Source: a bacterium (lineage in GTDB: Bacteria; Zhuqueibacterota; Zhuqueibacteria; Residuimicrobiales; Residuimicrobiaceae). Taken from it: a stretch of DNA of 7,765 nt. The stretch spans positions 1 to 7,765 of the forward strand of contig JAAYTV010000161.1 of NCBI GenBank assembly GCA_012523655.1, in the 5' to 3' direction. Below the pieces are notes generated by a model that worked only from the letters and a program-made list of their open reading frames with translations, was not told where the DNA came from and made no database searches. Position numbers and translations under genes: made by a program. How positions within the stretch are numbered: the stretch's first letter is position 1; each line of letters starts with the position of its first letter. This document shows, piece after piece, positions 1 through 6,859 of this stretch.

Positions 1-170
1 AGCAAGAGCAGCAGCAAGAGCAGGCCCAAGAGCAACAGGTTTCACCGGATGATCTGTCCAAAGAGGACGCAGCGCGGATACTGGAAGCTCTCAAGGAGGA
101 TCCGCAAAATCTGTCGGATAATCGTAAATTAAAATCCTCCGGCCGAATGCGGGTGGAAAAAGATTGGTAA
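1..170 (+). CDS. batC: BatC-like TPR protein, C-terminal end only (5' truncated by window edge)
   Basis: An open frame (codons from base 3) runs into the window and ends at TAA 168-170, leaving 55 residues. It begins with a Gln/Glu-rich stretch (QEQQ-type repeats), followed by 'SKEDAARILEALKEDPQNL', a basic stretch, and a terminal 'VEKDW'. This ending (Q/E-rich linker, then an 'AxRILEAL' helix and a KDW-like C-terminus) is what I recall for BatC-type TPR proteins in Bacteroides aerotolerance (bat) operons. The TPR part lies upstream of the window. The call is strongly supported by position: batD starts 33 bases downstream in the same frame, and batE follows. BatC is thought to act with BatA/B/D/E at the inner membrane or periplasm, with an unclear biochemical role. 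The fragment alone is low-complexity, so without the neighbours I would call it only a hypothetical protein. Confidence 0.72.
   Translation, partial: QEQQQEQAQEQQVSPDDLSKEDAARILEALKEDPQNLSDNRKLKSSGRMRVEKDW
3..38 (+). repeat. Three imperfect 12-bp tandem units encoding a Gln/Glu-rich linker
   Basis: Three consecutive 12-base units (3-14, 15-26, 27-38) each begin with 'caagagca'. They encode QEQQ, QEQA and QEQQ in the BatC-like protein. The array may extend left of the window. It is an in-frame coding microrepeat of a flexible, charged linker, and unit number could vary by slippage without shifting the frame. Confidence 0.7.
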
Positions 171-203
171 TGAGCAGGGGGATACCTTTTTGATGAACGA
201 GAT

Positions 204-2030
204 ATGAAAGCGAAAATTTCAGTTCTGGCATTTTTCAGCGTAGTGGCCTCGTCATGGGCGCAGCCATTGGTGGTGCGCACCAGCGTCGACCGGACGCAGC
301 TGTCGGTCAATGAACAATTGATTTTGACATTGGACCTGGAAGGGGAGGGTGCGAACAGCAATATTAAGCCGGAACTGCCGGATGTCAGTTCGTTCCTCAG
401 CTTTCTCGGTAGCGGCGGCACCTCGCAGAGCGTGCAGATCATCAATGGACGCATGTCTGTGCAAAAGTCGATGACCTATTATTATCAAGCGCTCAAAGAG
501 GGCCGCTTCACCTTCCCCCCGGTCAGCGTGACCTACAAGGGTCGCACGGTTGAATCGCAGCCGATCAGCCTGGTCATCACGGCTGCGGCAGCGCAGCCTT
601 CCGCGCCGGCTGGAGGACAGCAGGTGGCCCCTCCGTCCTCAGCGCCTGCGGCGAACGACGAGCAGCTGTTCCTGCGCGCCATTGTCAACAAACGGCAGGT
701 TTATCAGAACGAGCCGGTGATCGTCACTTACCGCATCTATACGTTGGTGCAAGTGGCCGGCATGGGTCAGCCGAAGATAGAGCCCTCCCCCGGGTTCTGG
801 GTGGAAGAGTTTGATATCGGCACCACGCTCAAACAGCGCGAGGAGATCTATAACGGCCGCAAATATGTGGTGGCGGACATAAAAAAATCGGCCTATTTCC
901 CCACTTCGCCGGGCAAAAAAACGATCCAGTCCATGGTGATCCCTTTTGATATCCGCGCCGCCTCGCGTCGTCGCTCCAATGATATTTTCGACAGTTTTTT
1001 CGATGATCCGTTTTTCAGCCGGGTGGTGCGCAGGGAAGCGGCCACCCGTCCGGTGGAGATCGAGGTGCTGCCATTACCTGAACAGGATAAACCGGCTGGA
1101 TTCAACGGCCTGGTTGGGCAATATCGCTTGGAGGCAAGCGTCGATAAAGAGACGGTCAAGGCCAATGAAGCCCTTACGCTCAAGGTCCGTTTTACCGGCC
1201 AGGGCAACATCCGCTCTCTGCCCAAGCCGGATTTGATTCTGCCCAACGATTTTGAAAAATACGAGCCCAAGGTGTCTGAAACCATCAACCGGCAGGGCGA
1301 GGTCATCAGCGGCAGCAAGAGCTACGAATATGTTCTGATCCCGCGTTTTCCCGGACAGCAGCGCATTCCCTCCATCCAGCTGACGTATTTTGATCCGCAG
1401 GCGCGGCAATATAAGGTGGAGCGTTCCCCCGAGTTCACGATTTCGGTGCTAAAAGGAGAGGGTTCTTACATCGCTGCGCCAGCCGGTCTGTCCAAAGAAG
1501 AAGTCCGCCTGGTGGGACAGGATATCCGCTTTATCAAGACCACGGTTCCGGAATTTCGCCGCATTGGCGCCGCCTTTTATCAAAGCAGCCTGTTCAAACT
1601 GCTCTGTCTGCTGCCGTTTCTGGCGCTGGCTGCGGCCTTTGGCTATAAACGGCATCTGGCACGGCTGAGCGGCGATGTCGCCTATGCGCGCAGCCGCAGC
1701 GCCAATCGCATGGCCATGAAACGACTGGCTAAGGCGAACAAACTGCTTTCCGTGAACACGCAGAAAGAGTTTTATGCCGAAGTGTCGCGCGCGCTGATCG
1801 GCTTTGCGGCAGATAAACTGAATCTGCCTGAAGCGGGCGTGATTCAAAGCGAGCTGCAGGAGCGGTTGCAGGCCCGTGCAGTGGACTCGAGCCTGGTGCA
1901 GTCTTACATGAACCTGTTGCAGACATGTGATTTTCAGCGCTTTGCCACTGCCTCCGGCGCTGTAGAGGACATGGGGCGGATTTTCCAGCAGGCGAAAGAG
2001 GCGATTATTAAATTGGAAAAAGCATTTTAG
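204..2030 (+). CDS. batD: BatD-family protein (periplasmic, membrane-anchored; oxygen tolerance)
   Basis: This is a 608-residue protein of the BatD ('oxygen tolerance') family. An N-terminal signal peptide (residues 1-19) ends 'SSWA|QP'. The periplasmic part begins 'VVRTSVDRTQLSVNEQLIL', a beta-rich fold typical of BatD. It is interrupted by an Ala/Pro/Gln linker (about 126-152), resumes with another beta-domain (about 155-250), has an Asp/Phe loop 'IFDSFFDDPFF' (about 260-270), and a third Ig-like domain starting near 303. One hydrophobic segment (about 462-482, 'LFKLLCLLPFLALAAAFGY') is followed by a basic, helical cytoplasmic tail of about 125 residues. ATG 204 is the first in-frame start after the tandem stops at 168-173; the Shine-Dalgarno is weak. 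It lies between batC and batE, so it is probably co-transcribed. The Bat proteins are linked to aerotolerance and envelope stress in Bacteroides, Leptospira and others, and are associated with MoxR ATPases and VWA proteins; the biochemical function of BatD is unknown. Confidence 0.9.
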   Translation: MKAKISVLAFFSVVASSWAQPLVVRTSVDRTQLSVNEQLILTLDLEGEGANSNIKPELPDVSSFLSFLGSGGTSQSVQIINGRMSVQKSMTYYYQALKEGRFTFPPVSVTYKGRTVESQPISLVITAAAAQPSAPAGGQQVAPPSSAPAANDEQLFLRAIVNKRQVYQNEPVIVTYRIYTLVQVAGMGQPKIEPSPGFWVEEFDIGTTLKQREEIYNGRKYVVADIKKSAYFPTSPGKKTIQSMVIPFDIRAASRRRSNDIFDSFFDDPFFSRVVRREAATRPVEIEVLPLPEQDKPAGFNGLVGQYRLEASVDKETVKANEALTLKVRFTGQGNIRSLPKPDLILPNDFEKYEPKVSETINRQGEVISGSKSYEYVLIPRFPGQQRIPSIQLTYFDPQARQYKVERSPEFTISVLKGEGSYIAAPAGLSKEEVRLVGQDIRFIKTTVPEFRRIGAAFYQSSLFKLLCLLPFLALAAAFGYKRHLARLSGDVAYARSRSANRMAMKRLAKANKLLSVNTQKEFYAEVSRALIGFAADKLNLPEAGVIQSELQERLQARAVDSSLVQSYMNLLQTCDFQRFATASGAVEDMGRIFQQAKEAIIKLEKAF

Positions 2031-2032
2031 CT

Positions 2033-2779
2033 ATGAAGCGGATTCTATGTTTTTGCATGGCGATGTACGGCCTGGTTTTGGGCCAGCCCGCCGATGAGTT
2101 TGCCCAGGGCAATGCCGCCTACCAGGCTGGAGATTATCAAAAGGCTGTGGTGCATTTCGAATCCGCGGCCGCTGCGGGCTATCAGGCGTTCGAGCTTTAT
2201 TACAATCTGGGCAACTGCTATTACAAGCTGCATCAGGTCGGCAAAAGCCTGCTGTACTATGAAAAGGCCGCACGGATCAATCCGTCGGATCCGGATCTGC
2301 AGCATAATTTAGAGCTCGCCCGGCTGCATGTGGTGGACAAGATCATCACACCGCCCGAGTTCTTTTGGCAACGGATCGGCGGGAGAATTAAATCCGCCCT
2401 AAGTCTGGATCAATTGGCAGGGTTCCTGATCTTTTGGCTTGTTCTGGCCGCGCTGACGGTGATTGGGAAATGGTTTGTCAATCGTGATCCCTGGCGTCAG
2501 CTGACCGGTCGTCTATGGCTGCCGTTGGTCATTCTGGCAACCTTGTGGGCGATTTTTTTCATCGTCCGCGTCAACCAGAGCAGCCATGACCGAGCCGCCA
2601 TCATCATGGAGCACAAGGTGAGCGTGCTGAGCGCGCCTTCTGATAACAGCACCGAGGTGTTTGCGCTGCATGAGGGTTGCAAAGTGCGATTGGAGGAGAA
2701 AAGCGGCGGCTATGTGCGCATCTCGCTGCCGGACGGCAAGGTGGGGTGGGCGCCGCTGCGAAGTCTGCAGGAGATATAG
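2033..2779 (+). CDS. batE: BatE-like TPR and SH3-domain membrane protein
   Basis: This 248-residue protein begins two bases after the batD stop, a spacing that implies co-transcription and probably translational coupling; the only candidate ribosome site is a weak 'ggaaaa' at 2015-2020. Residues 1-18 form a signal peptide (cleavage near 'VLG|QP'). Two TPR units follow (about 19-52 'ADEFAQGNAAYQAGDYQKAV' and 53-86 'FELYYNLGNCYYKLHQVGKS ... INPSDP'). Two hydrophobic segments (about 127-147 and 161-180) flank a short basic loop. The C-terminus (about 188-248) resembles a bacterial SH3 domain: 'VSVLSAPSDNSTEVFALHEG', then 'GGYVRISLPDGKVGWAP'. TPR, two TM and SH3b is the classic BatE arrangement. 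The TPRs and SH3-like domain probably mediate contacts with other Bat proteins or the envelope. It is the last gene of the operon, since a strong terminator follows. Confidence 0.88.
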   Translation: MKRILCFCMAMYGLVLGQPADEFAQGNAAYQAGDYQKAVVHFESAAAAGYQAFELYYNLGNCYYKLHQVGKSLLYYEKAARINPSDPDLQHNLELARLHVVDKIITPPEFFWQRIGGRIKSALSLDQLAGFLIFWLVLAALTVIGKWFVNRDPWRQLTGRLWLPLVILATLWAIFFIVRVNQSSHDRAAIIMEHKVSVLSAPSDNSTEVFALHEGCKVRLEEKSGGYVRISLPDGKVGWAPLRSLQEI

Positions 2780-2832
2780 CGGAACAGGCGATCCCTCTCA
2801 GCAAGCGGATCAGCATAGTATAAGCAGGCATT

Positions 2833-2864
2833 AAAAAGCCCGGGACTTTAGTCCCGGGCTTTTT
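2833..2864. terminator. Bidirectional intrinsic terminator between convergent operons
   Basis: A perfect inverted repeat has arms 'aaaaagcccgggac' (2833-2846) and 'gtcccgggcttttt' (2851-2864) around a four-base loop 'ttta'. The inner ten pairs are GC-rich (agcccgggac / gtcccgggct). Because the arms are flanked by A-run and T-run, the RNA from either strand forms a GC stem followed by a U tract. It lies 53 bases past the batE stop and 24 bases past the stop of the M4 peptidase on the minus strand, so it can end both converging transcripts. Confidence 0.93.
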
Positions 2865-2888
2865 AGCTTAACCATACGAAGGTTACCA

Positions 2889-5800
2889 TTATCTGACCAA
2901 CAGCATTTTCTGTCCGACGGCGATTTGGTTTTCGCCGGACAGGCGGCAGAAATAGACGCCCGAAGGCATTGCCCGCAGAGACTGGTCGTTGCCGTCCCAG
3001 CCGGCCACATGCTCGCCTGCGCTCTGTTCCGCGTTCACCAGCGTGCGCACCAGACGGCCGGAGAGATCATAGATCTCGATGGTCACTTTTTGCCGCCGGT
3101 CCAGCTGATAGACGATGCGGGTGGCGGAGTTGAAGGGATTGGGAAAATTGGCCATGAGCCGGAATCCGCCGGGCGCCTGGGTTGCTGTTGGAGCAGGGAC
3201 GCCGGTGTCGTAGGTGCCGCCGATGACGAACCACTTGGGGTAACGCGCGGTGATATTATAGCCGTAGGCGTCCTGGATTTGGAGCACTTCAAAAGTCCGC
3301 GCTGCGATATCGCAGATCAGCAGCTTGCCGTCGCTGAAACGGTCGACGACGAATTTTTTATCGTCCGGTGAAAAAGACGGCCGCTGCACCTGACGGCCGG
3401 GAAAGGCGAAATAGTTGTCCGCATTCTGATTGGAGAAATCGTGTATTTTGATATCCCAATAGTGGTCCGTCTCGATGATGTAGCTGTAGATGATCACATC
3501 GGGATCCGTGGAGCTGTACTGCACGTTGCCCACTGAGATGCCCTCGGGCTGCGCCGGCAGCAGCGAAGTCAATTGCATGCCCCCGGTGGCGAAATTGATT
3601 TGAACTTCGCCCATGCTCCACCAGTCGCGCCGACCGCCGCCGGTCAATTCAATCAGATTGTAGGCGTCAAAGGCGAGTTTCGGATAGCGCAGATTCGGCG
3701 ACCAGCAGATCACATCCGGGTAACGTATGGTGGAGCCGGTGATGCCGGGTTGCGTGGTGGGCAGCTCGAGGGTGAGATAGTGAAAGGCATCGTTAAAGTA
3801 GAAATAGATGGTGTTGTCATTTTCATACTGCGAGGTGAAGGCCAGGGCGGTGTTGTCCCGGGTCACCGCCACGTTCCAGATGTCGCCTGGATTTTCGATG
3901 TAGACGTCCTCGAACGCGTGATAATAATAGTTGGGCAGGGCGCTGAGATCGAGATAGGTGATGTATCCCTCTTCATTGACAAAGTAGAGAAAATAGCCGT
4001 CTGCAGTGACTGAGAATTGGCTATAGTTGTACTCTTTGGATTTAACGCGGATGTTTGGAAAGTAATAGTTCTGATGGCTGGCGATGTTGTAGAGGCCGAT
4101 CTGCCGATCATCGCGCACAAACGCGATCCATTGCCCGCCGCCAAAGGTCGGGTTCACTTCATCCCCGCCGGTAGACGTGCTGCCATCGTCCGTGATCTCG
4201 ACCGCGTCAAAGGCTTGTTTGATCGCATTCACTTCAGTGTCGCCGTACAGATCCTGAGCGCTCTGCTCCAGCGTCTTGCGGCCGTCGATGAACTGAGATT
4301 GCCGGGTGAGATAATGGGTCAGCGCCCGGTACCAGATTTTTTCCGTCTTGTCGCGCCCGATCTGATTGGCCACCAGATAGGCGGCGCGGTTGAGGATGCC
4401 GCAGTTGCTGTGCACGCCGCCCTGGTCTTCGCTGGTATAGAGGTACTGGCTCATCTTGGATGGCAGCGGGCTCATGACATTGCGGTTGTCCGGCTGGGCC
4501 ACATCGCGCAGGGCGCTGCCGGTGCCCGGCTTCATGATATCCTCGCCCATGAGCCAGTCGTCGCGATCCACCATAACGCCGAAAAAGTCGGACATGGCCT
4601 CGTTCATGGCCCCGGGTTGATCTTGATAGATGAGGTTGGCGGTATACTGGGTCACTCCATGGGTCAGTTCATGAGCCATCACGTCCAGGCTGCCGGCCAG
4701 GGGTTTGAAATAGTTGCTGCCGTTTCCCCAGAAAATCGCGCTGCCGTTCCAATAGGCGTTGTCCATCGCTTGGCCGTCTTCGGTCACGTTGACCACGGTG
4801 ACGATGGTGGAGGCGGCGCCATCGATGGCATCCCGGCCATGAACATTTTTATAATAGGCATAGGTCAAGCCCAGGTTGTACATGGAGGAAACCGCACTGC
4901 GATCCGACCAGTTGGTGGCTGAGTAGGACTGCACGTGATAATAATTCGAATTCTCGGTGGGATCGGTGTTCCTCAGGTCGATCACCCATAGTCCGCCGGC
5001 GGGATTGTCGGGCAGGTCTGTCGCGGCGCTGGTGATCGGATTGACGTCGCTGAGCATATAATAGGTGTTGTTCTTCTGATAGGCGCGGAAAGAGCGGGTG
5101 ATGCCGGTCAGATCCACGCCGGAGGCGTTGACCGCGCCTTCTGCGGTGTTGCGGAGTTTGTGCAACACGGATCCGTCCCACGCATCGACGAAATAGGTGA
5201 ACCAGTCGCGCAAGTTGGCATGCAAATCCACCTGCCAGACCAGATGGCTGTCGCCCTGTCGGTCGATCCAGATCGCTTTTTCCGCGGTCGGCTCAGGCAT
5301 GCGCAGGGCCCGTCGGGTTTCAGGAGCAATGGTGCGTAGGAGATTTTTTTGTCGCAGATCGTTGTACACGATTTCTGTGGCGTTTGCAGCCGAGAGGCCG
5401 GCTTCGGTGCTGCGCACCTGAACCGGTGTGGGCGCATAGCGTCCGTTGACTGCATACACCTCATCCTTTGCATCGATATGCACATAGAGGTCGTTGGCCC
5501 ACACCGGCACGCCGCGGTACATCTGCTGCAAGCGCACATGGCGTTTTCCCAGATCATCCGTTTGGCAGCGCGTGGCAACAAACTCTTCCGCCGGCTTGTT
5601 CACGCCGATGGCGGCGGCAAAGGTCTGCAACCAGCTGATGGCGAGCACGGCGTCCTGACGCTGCTGATCGAACGTCAGGGCTGCGGTGGTCTGCACCGAC
5701 GGCACAACGACCTGTTCCAACTGCGCTGCGCTTCCCAGGTTGCCGTTGACAAAAGCCAGCGTGCCGTTTTCCGCCATGGTCAGGCTGTGCGCTTTTAGCT

Positions 5801-6062
5801 TTCGAGCGGAGAGGGCGCTGATCATGCGGTCCGCAGGATTTTGCGCCTGGCTCAGTTGTCCAGAGACCTTAATGCTGGCGATCAGCGGTTTGCGCTGGTC
5901 CCAGGCGCTCCCTGCCTGGCGCAGATCAGTGGCCCGCTGGATGCGGGCGGTGAGGGTTTGGGTCTTTCTGGCTGCATGACGGCCGTCTATGGCCGGGTGC
6001 AATACGCCGGCTGCAAGAAAGAGCAGTGCGGATATTAAGCAAAACCGTATTTTCATTTCCAT
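2889..6062 (-). CDS. Secreted M4 (thermolysin-family) metallopeptidase with TolB-like propeller and T9SS sorting domain
   Basis: This 1057-residue zinc endopeptidase precursor has a signal peptide at 1-20. The FTP domain is around 85-125 ('GTLAFVNGNLG') and the PepSY-like part of the propeptide around 171-305. The M4 catalytic region is about 320-625. HELTH at 464-468 gives zinc ligands H464 and H468 and catalytic E465. The third ligand is E488 in 'NEAMSD', 24 residues after H464, as in thermolysin (142 to 166). Y479 and H551 ('QGGVHSNCGI') match thermolysin Tyr157 and His231, so the active site looks intact. Residues about 644-944 contain six repeated beta-type units ('FSVTADGYFLYFVNEEGYITYLDL', 'PSFSPDDKKFVVDRFSDGKLLI') consistent with a six-bladed TolB/WD40-like propeller. 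The C-terminus (967-1057) is a FlgD-Ig/T9SS type A sorting domain, suggesting export to the surface or medium. Start: a minus-strand AAAGG (6066-6070) lies only 3 bases before ATG 6062 but 9 before the in-frame ATG 6056 (MKIRFC), which may be the true start. Substrate and activator are unknown. Confidence 0.93.
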   Translation of the reverse strand: MEMKIRFCLISALLFLAAGVLHPAIDGRHAARKTQTLTARIQRATDLRQAGSAWDQRKPLIASIKVSGQLSQAQNPADRMISALSARKLKAHSLTMAENGTLAFVNGNLGSAAQLEQVVVPSVQTTAALTFDQQRQDAVLAISWLQTFAAAIGVNKPAEEFVATRCQTDDLGKRHVRLQQMYRGVPVWANDLYVHIDAKDEVYAVNGRYAPTPVQVRSTEAGLSAANATEIVYNDLRQKNLLRTIAPETRRALRMPEPTAEKAIWIDRQGDSHLVWQVDLHANLRDWFTYFVDAWDGSVLHKLRNTAEGAVNASGVDLTGITRSFRAYQKNNTYYMLSDVNPITSAATDLPDNPAGGLWVIDLRNTDPTENSNYYHVQSYSATNWSDRSAVSSMYNLGLTYAYYKNVHGRDAIDGAASTIVTVVNVTEDGQAMDNAYWNGSAIFWGNGSNYFKPLAGSLDVMAHELTHGVTQYTANLIYQDQPGAMNEAMSDFFGVMVDRDDWLMGEDIMKPGTGSALRDVAQPDNRNVMSPLPSKMSQYLYTSEDQGGVHSNCGILNRAAYLVANQIGRDKTEKIWYRALTHYLTRQSQFIDGRKTLEQSAQDLYGDTEVNAIKQAFDAVEITDDGSTSTGGDEVNPTFGGGQWIAFVRDDRQIGLYNIASHQNYYFPNIRVKSKEYNYSQFSVTADGYFLYFVNEEGYITYLDLSALPNYYYHAFEDVYIENPGDIWNVAVTRDNTALAFTSQYENDNTIYFYFNDAFHYLTLELPTTQPGITGSTIRYPDVICWSPNLRYPKLAFDAYNLIELTGGGRRDWWSMGEVQINFATGGMQLTSLLPAQPEGISVGNVQYSSTDPDVIIYSYIIETDHYWDIKIHDFSNQNADNYFAFPGRQVQRPSFSPDDKKFVVDRFSDGKLLICDIAARTFEVLQIQDAYGYNITARYPKWFVIGGTYDTGVPAPTATQAPGGFRLMANFPNPFNSATRIVYQLDRRQKVTIEIYDLSGRLVRTLVNAEQSAGEHVAGWDGNDQSLRAMPSGVYFCRLSGENQIAVGQKMLLVR

Positions 6063-6193
6063 TGACCTTTCTTTGTCTTGATTTATTCTACTCGAGCGCC
6101 GGCGGCCGAACGCGTTCGGCTCGGGCGTTGCTTACAGGGTTGGTGGATTTTTTTCCTGGGATGCAAACGGTGGTCCTCAACGGCTGCAAATCT
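6063..6193 (-). promoter_or_regulatory. Intergenic region with possible promoter for the M4 peptidase
   Basis: These 131 non-coding bases separate the FTP lipoprotein from the peptidase, while the other minus-strand genes nearly touch or overlap; this suggests the peptidase could have its own promoter. On the minus strand 'TAGAAT' (6085-6090) resembles a -10 box at about 5 of 6 positions, placing a start near 6078, about 16-22 bases before the alternative ATGs. The hexamer 17 bases further upstream (6108-6113) reads 'gcgttc', not a good -35 match. A perfect palindrome (6105-6120) overlaps that position. No Rho-independent terminator for the upstream genes was found here. Sigma-factor preferences in this lineage are unknown, so this is weak. 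Confidence 0.35.
6105..6120. promoter_or_regulatory. Perfect 16-bp palindrome, possible operator
   Basis: The sequence 'gccgaacgcgttcggc' is identical to its reverse complement over all 16 bases, with a central CGCG. It lies 43 bases before the first ATG of the peptidase and covers the -35 position of the tentative promoter. No T tract follows on either strand, so it is not a good terminator. A regulator dimer site is the simplest reading; a central CG is common in LacI/GalR-type operators but not specific to them. Confidence 0.35.
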
Positions 6194-6859
6194 CTATCTT
6201 GCCATCTGGAACCTGCGCCGATCCTGATCATATAAAATCTCGCCGTTGTCCGCTGCGATAAAATAGTCCCAGCTTTTGTTTTCTCCGCTCAGCACCAGAT
6301 GGTAGGCAAGCCGCAGTGCAACGCCGGTTGGATACCAGACCGGCTCATTTTCATCGACTCGGTCCAGTTTTTTTTCTTTGGCGGCATCGAGAGCGATGGA
6401 GGCCGCTTTTTCTGCGCTGACGACAGCCTGGCCGATTATCTCTTGGCTGGCGTGGTAGCGGCCGTTGACCAGATAGGCTTCGCCTTTTTTATTGATGTGT
6501 ACGACCAAATCATCGTTCCAGATGGGGATGTTCTGGTGTAGACGGGTAAAGCGCAGATGCTGAAAGCCGAGCTCATCGGTTCTGTCGCTTTTTGCTTTGA
6601 GCTCTTTCGCCGGCTGATGCAGTTTAAAGATCTCTGGATTGACGGCCATGAACGCCAACAGGGAGTCCGCCCGATTTTCGGCTTTTATTTTGGCCAGGTT
6701 GAGCAGTTTGCCTTGAATCCACTCGGGAGTGGATAGTGTTTCATTGCTGCGAATCTGCAACTTGGCCCACTCGGCCTGGGACAAGGTCCGGACCGTGAGC
6801 TGACCATGCCGGGAACAGCCTGCGAGCAAAAAGAAGAAAAGGATTGTAGAGAAGCGCAT
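6194..6859 (-). CDS. Stand-alone FTP/PepSY propeptide-like lipoprotein (no catalytic domain)
   Basis: This 221-residue protein begins with a lipoprotein signal: hydrophobic 'STILFFFLLAGC' with a lipobox at 11-15 (LLAGC), lipidated Cys15 and Ser16 at +2. 'LSTPEWIQGKL' (42-52) corresponds to the FTP motif of M4 peptidase propeptides. Residues 97-135 align without gaps to residues 171-209 of the adjacent M4 peptidase with 19 identities of 39, including 'P.W..DL.VHI' and 'VNGRY'. The C-terminal part 'SWDYFIAADNGEILYDQ' is PepSY-like, matching 'DWFTYFVDAWDGSVLHK' of the peptidase. It ends where mature peptidase sequence would begin; no HEXXH is present. ATG 6857-6859 overlaps the last base-triplet of the pseudouridine synthase stop (TGATG), with a strong AGGAGG at 6867-6872, 7 bases upstream. 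FTP/PepSY modules are chaperones and inhibitors of M4 enzymes. A trans-acting, membrane-anchored version is possible; a degenerate duplicate is the alternative. Confidence 0.8.
   Translation of the reverse strand: MRFSTILFFFLLAGCSRHGQLTVRTLSQAEWAKLQIRSNETLSTPEWIQGKLLNLAKIKAENRADSLLAFMAVNPEIFKLHQPAKELKAKSDRTDELGFQHLRFTRLHQNIPIWNDDLVVHINKKGEAYLVNGRYHASQEIIGQAVVSAEKAASIALDAAKEKKLDRVDENEPVWYPTGVALRLAYHLVLSGENKSWDYFIAADNGEILYDQDRRRFQMAR

Noticed and set aside
893..1409. Minus-strand frames inside batD
   Set aside because: They overlap a well-supported BatD frame and have no recognisable motifs.
2925..4013. Plus-strand frames 2925-3371 and 3573-4013 antisense to the peptidase
   Set aside because: No domain or ribosome site supports them; they are low-information products of reading the reverse complement of the propeller and sorting regions.
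4017..4922. Long plus-strand open frame (301 codons) opposite the M4 peptidase
   Set aside because: It lies wholly within a gene whose catalytic motifs and domains are clear, and its translation is Val/Gly/His-rich without recognisable domains. It is a shadow of codon bias on the opposite strand.
6105..6120. Palindrome as a Rho-independent terminator for the upstream operon
   Set aside because: Read on the minus strand the stem is followed by GC-rich sequence rather than a U tract, and the arms leave almost no loop.
6140..6165. Run of T (ggatttttttcc) as a terminator
   Set aside because: The T run has no adjoining GC stem in the right position on either strand.
6194..6859. Lipoprotein as a frameshifted, full-length M4 peptidase
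   Set aside because: Only 131 bases follow the stop before the next gene, far too short for a catalytic domain, and no HEXXH-like fragment is visible there in any frame. A large deletion remains possible and is noted as an alternative.
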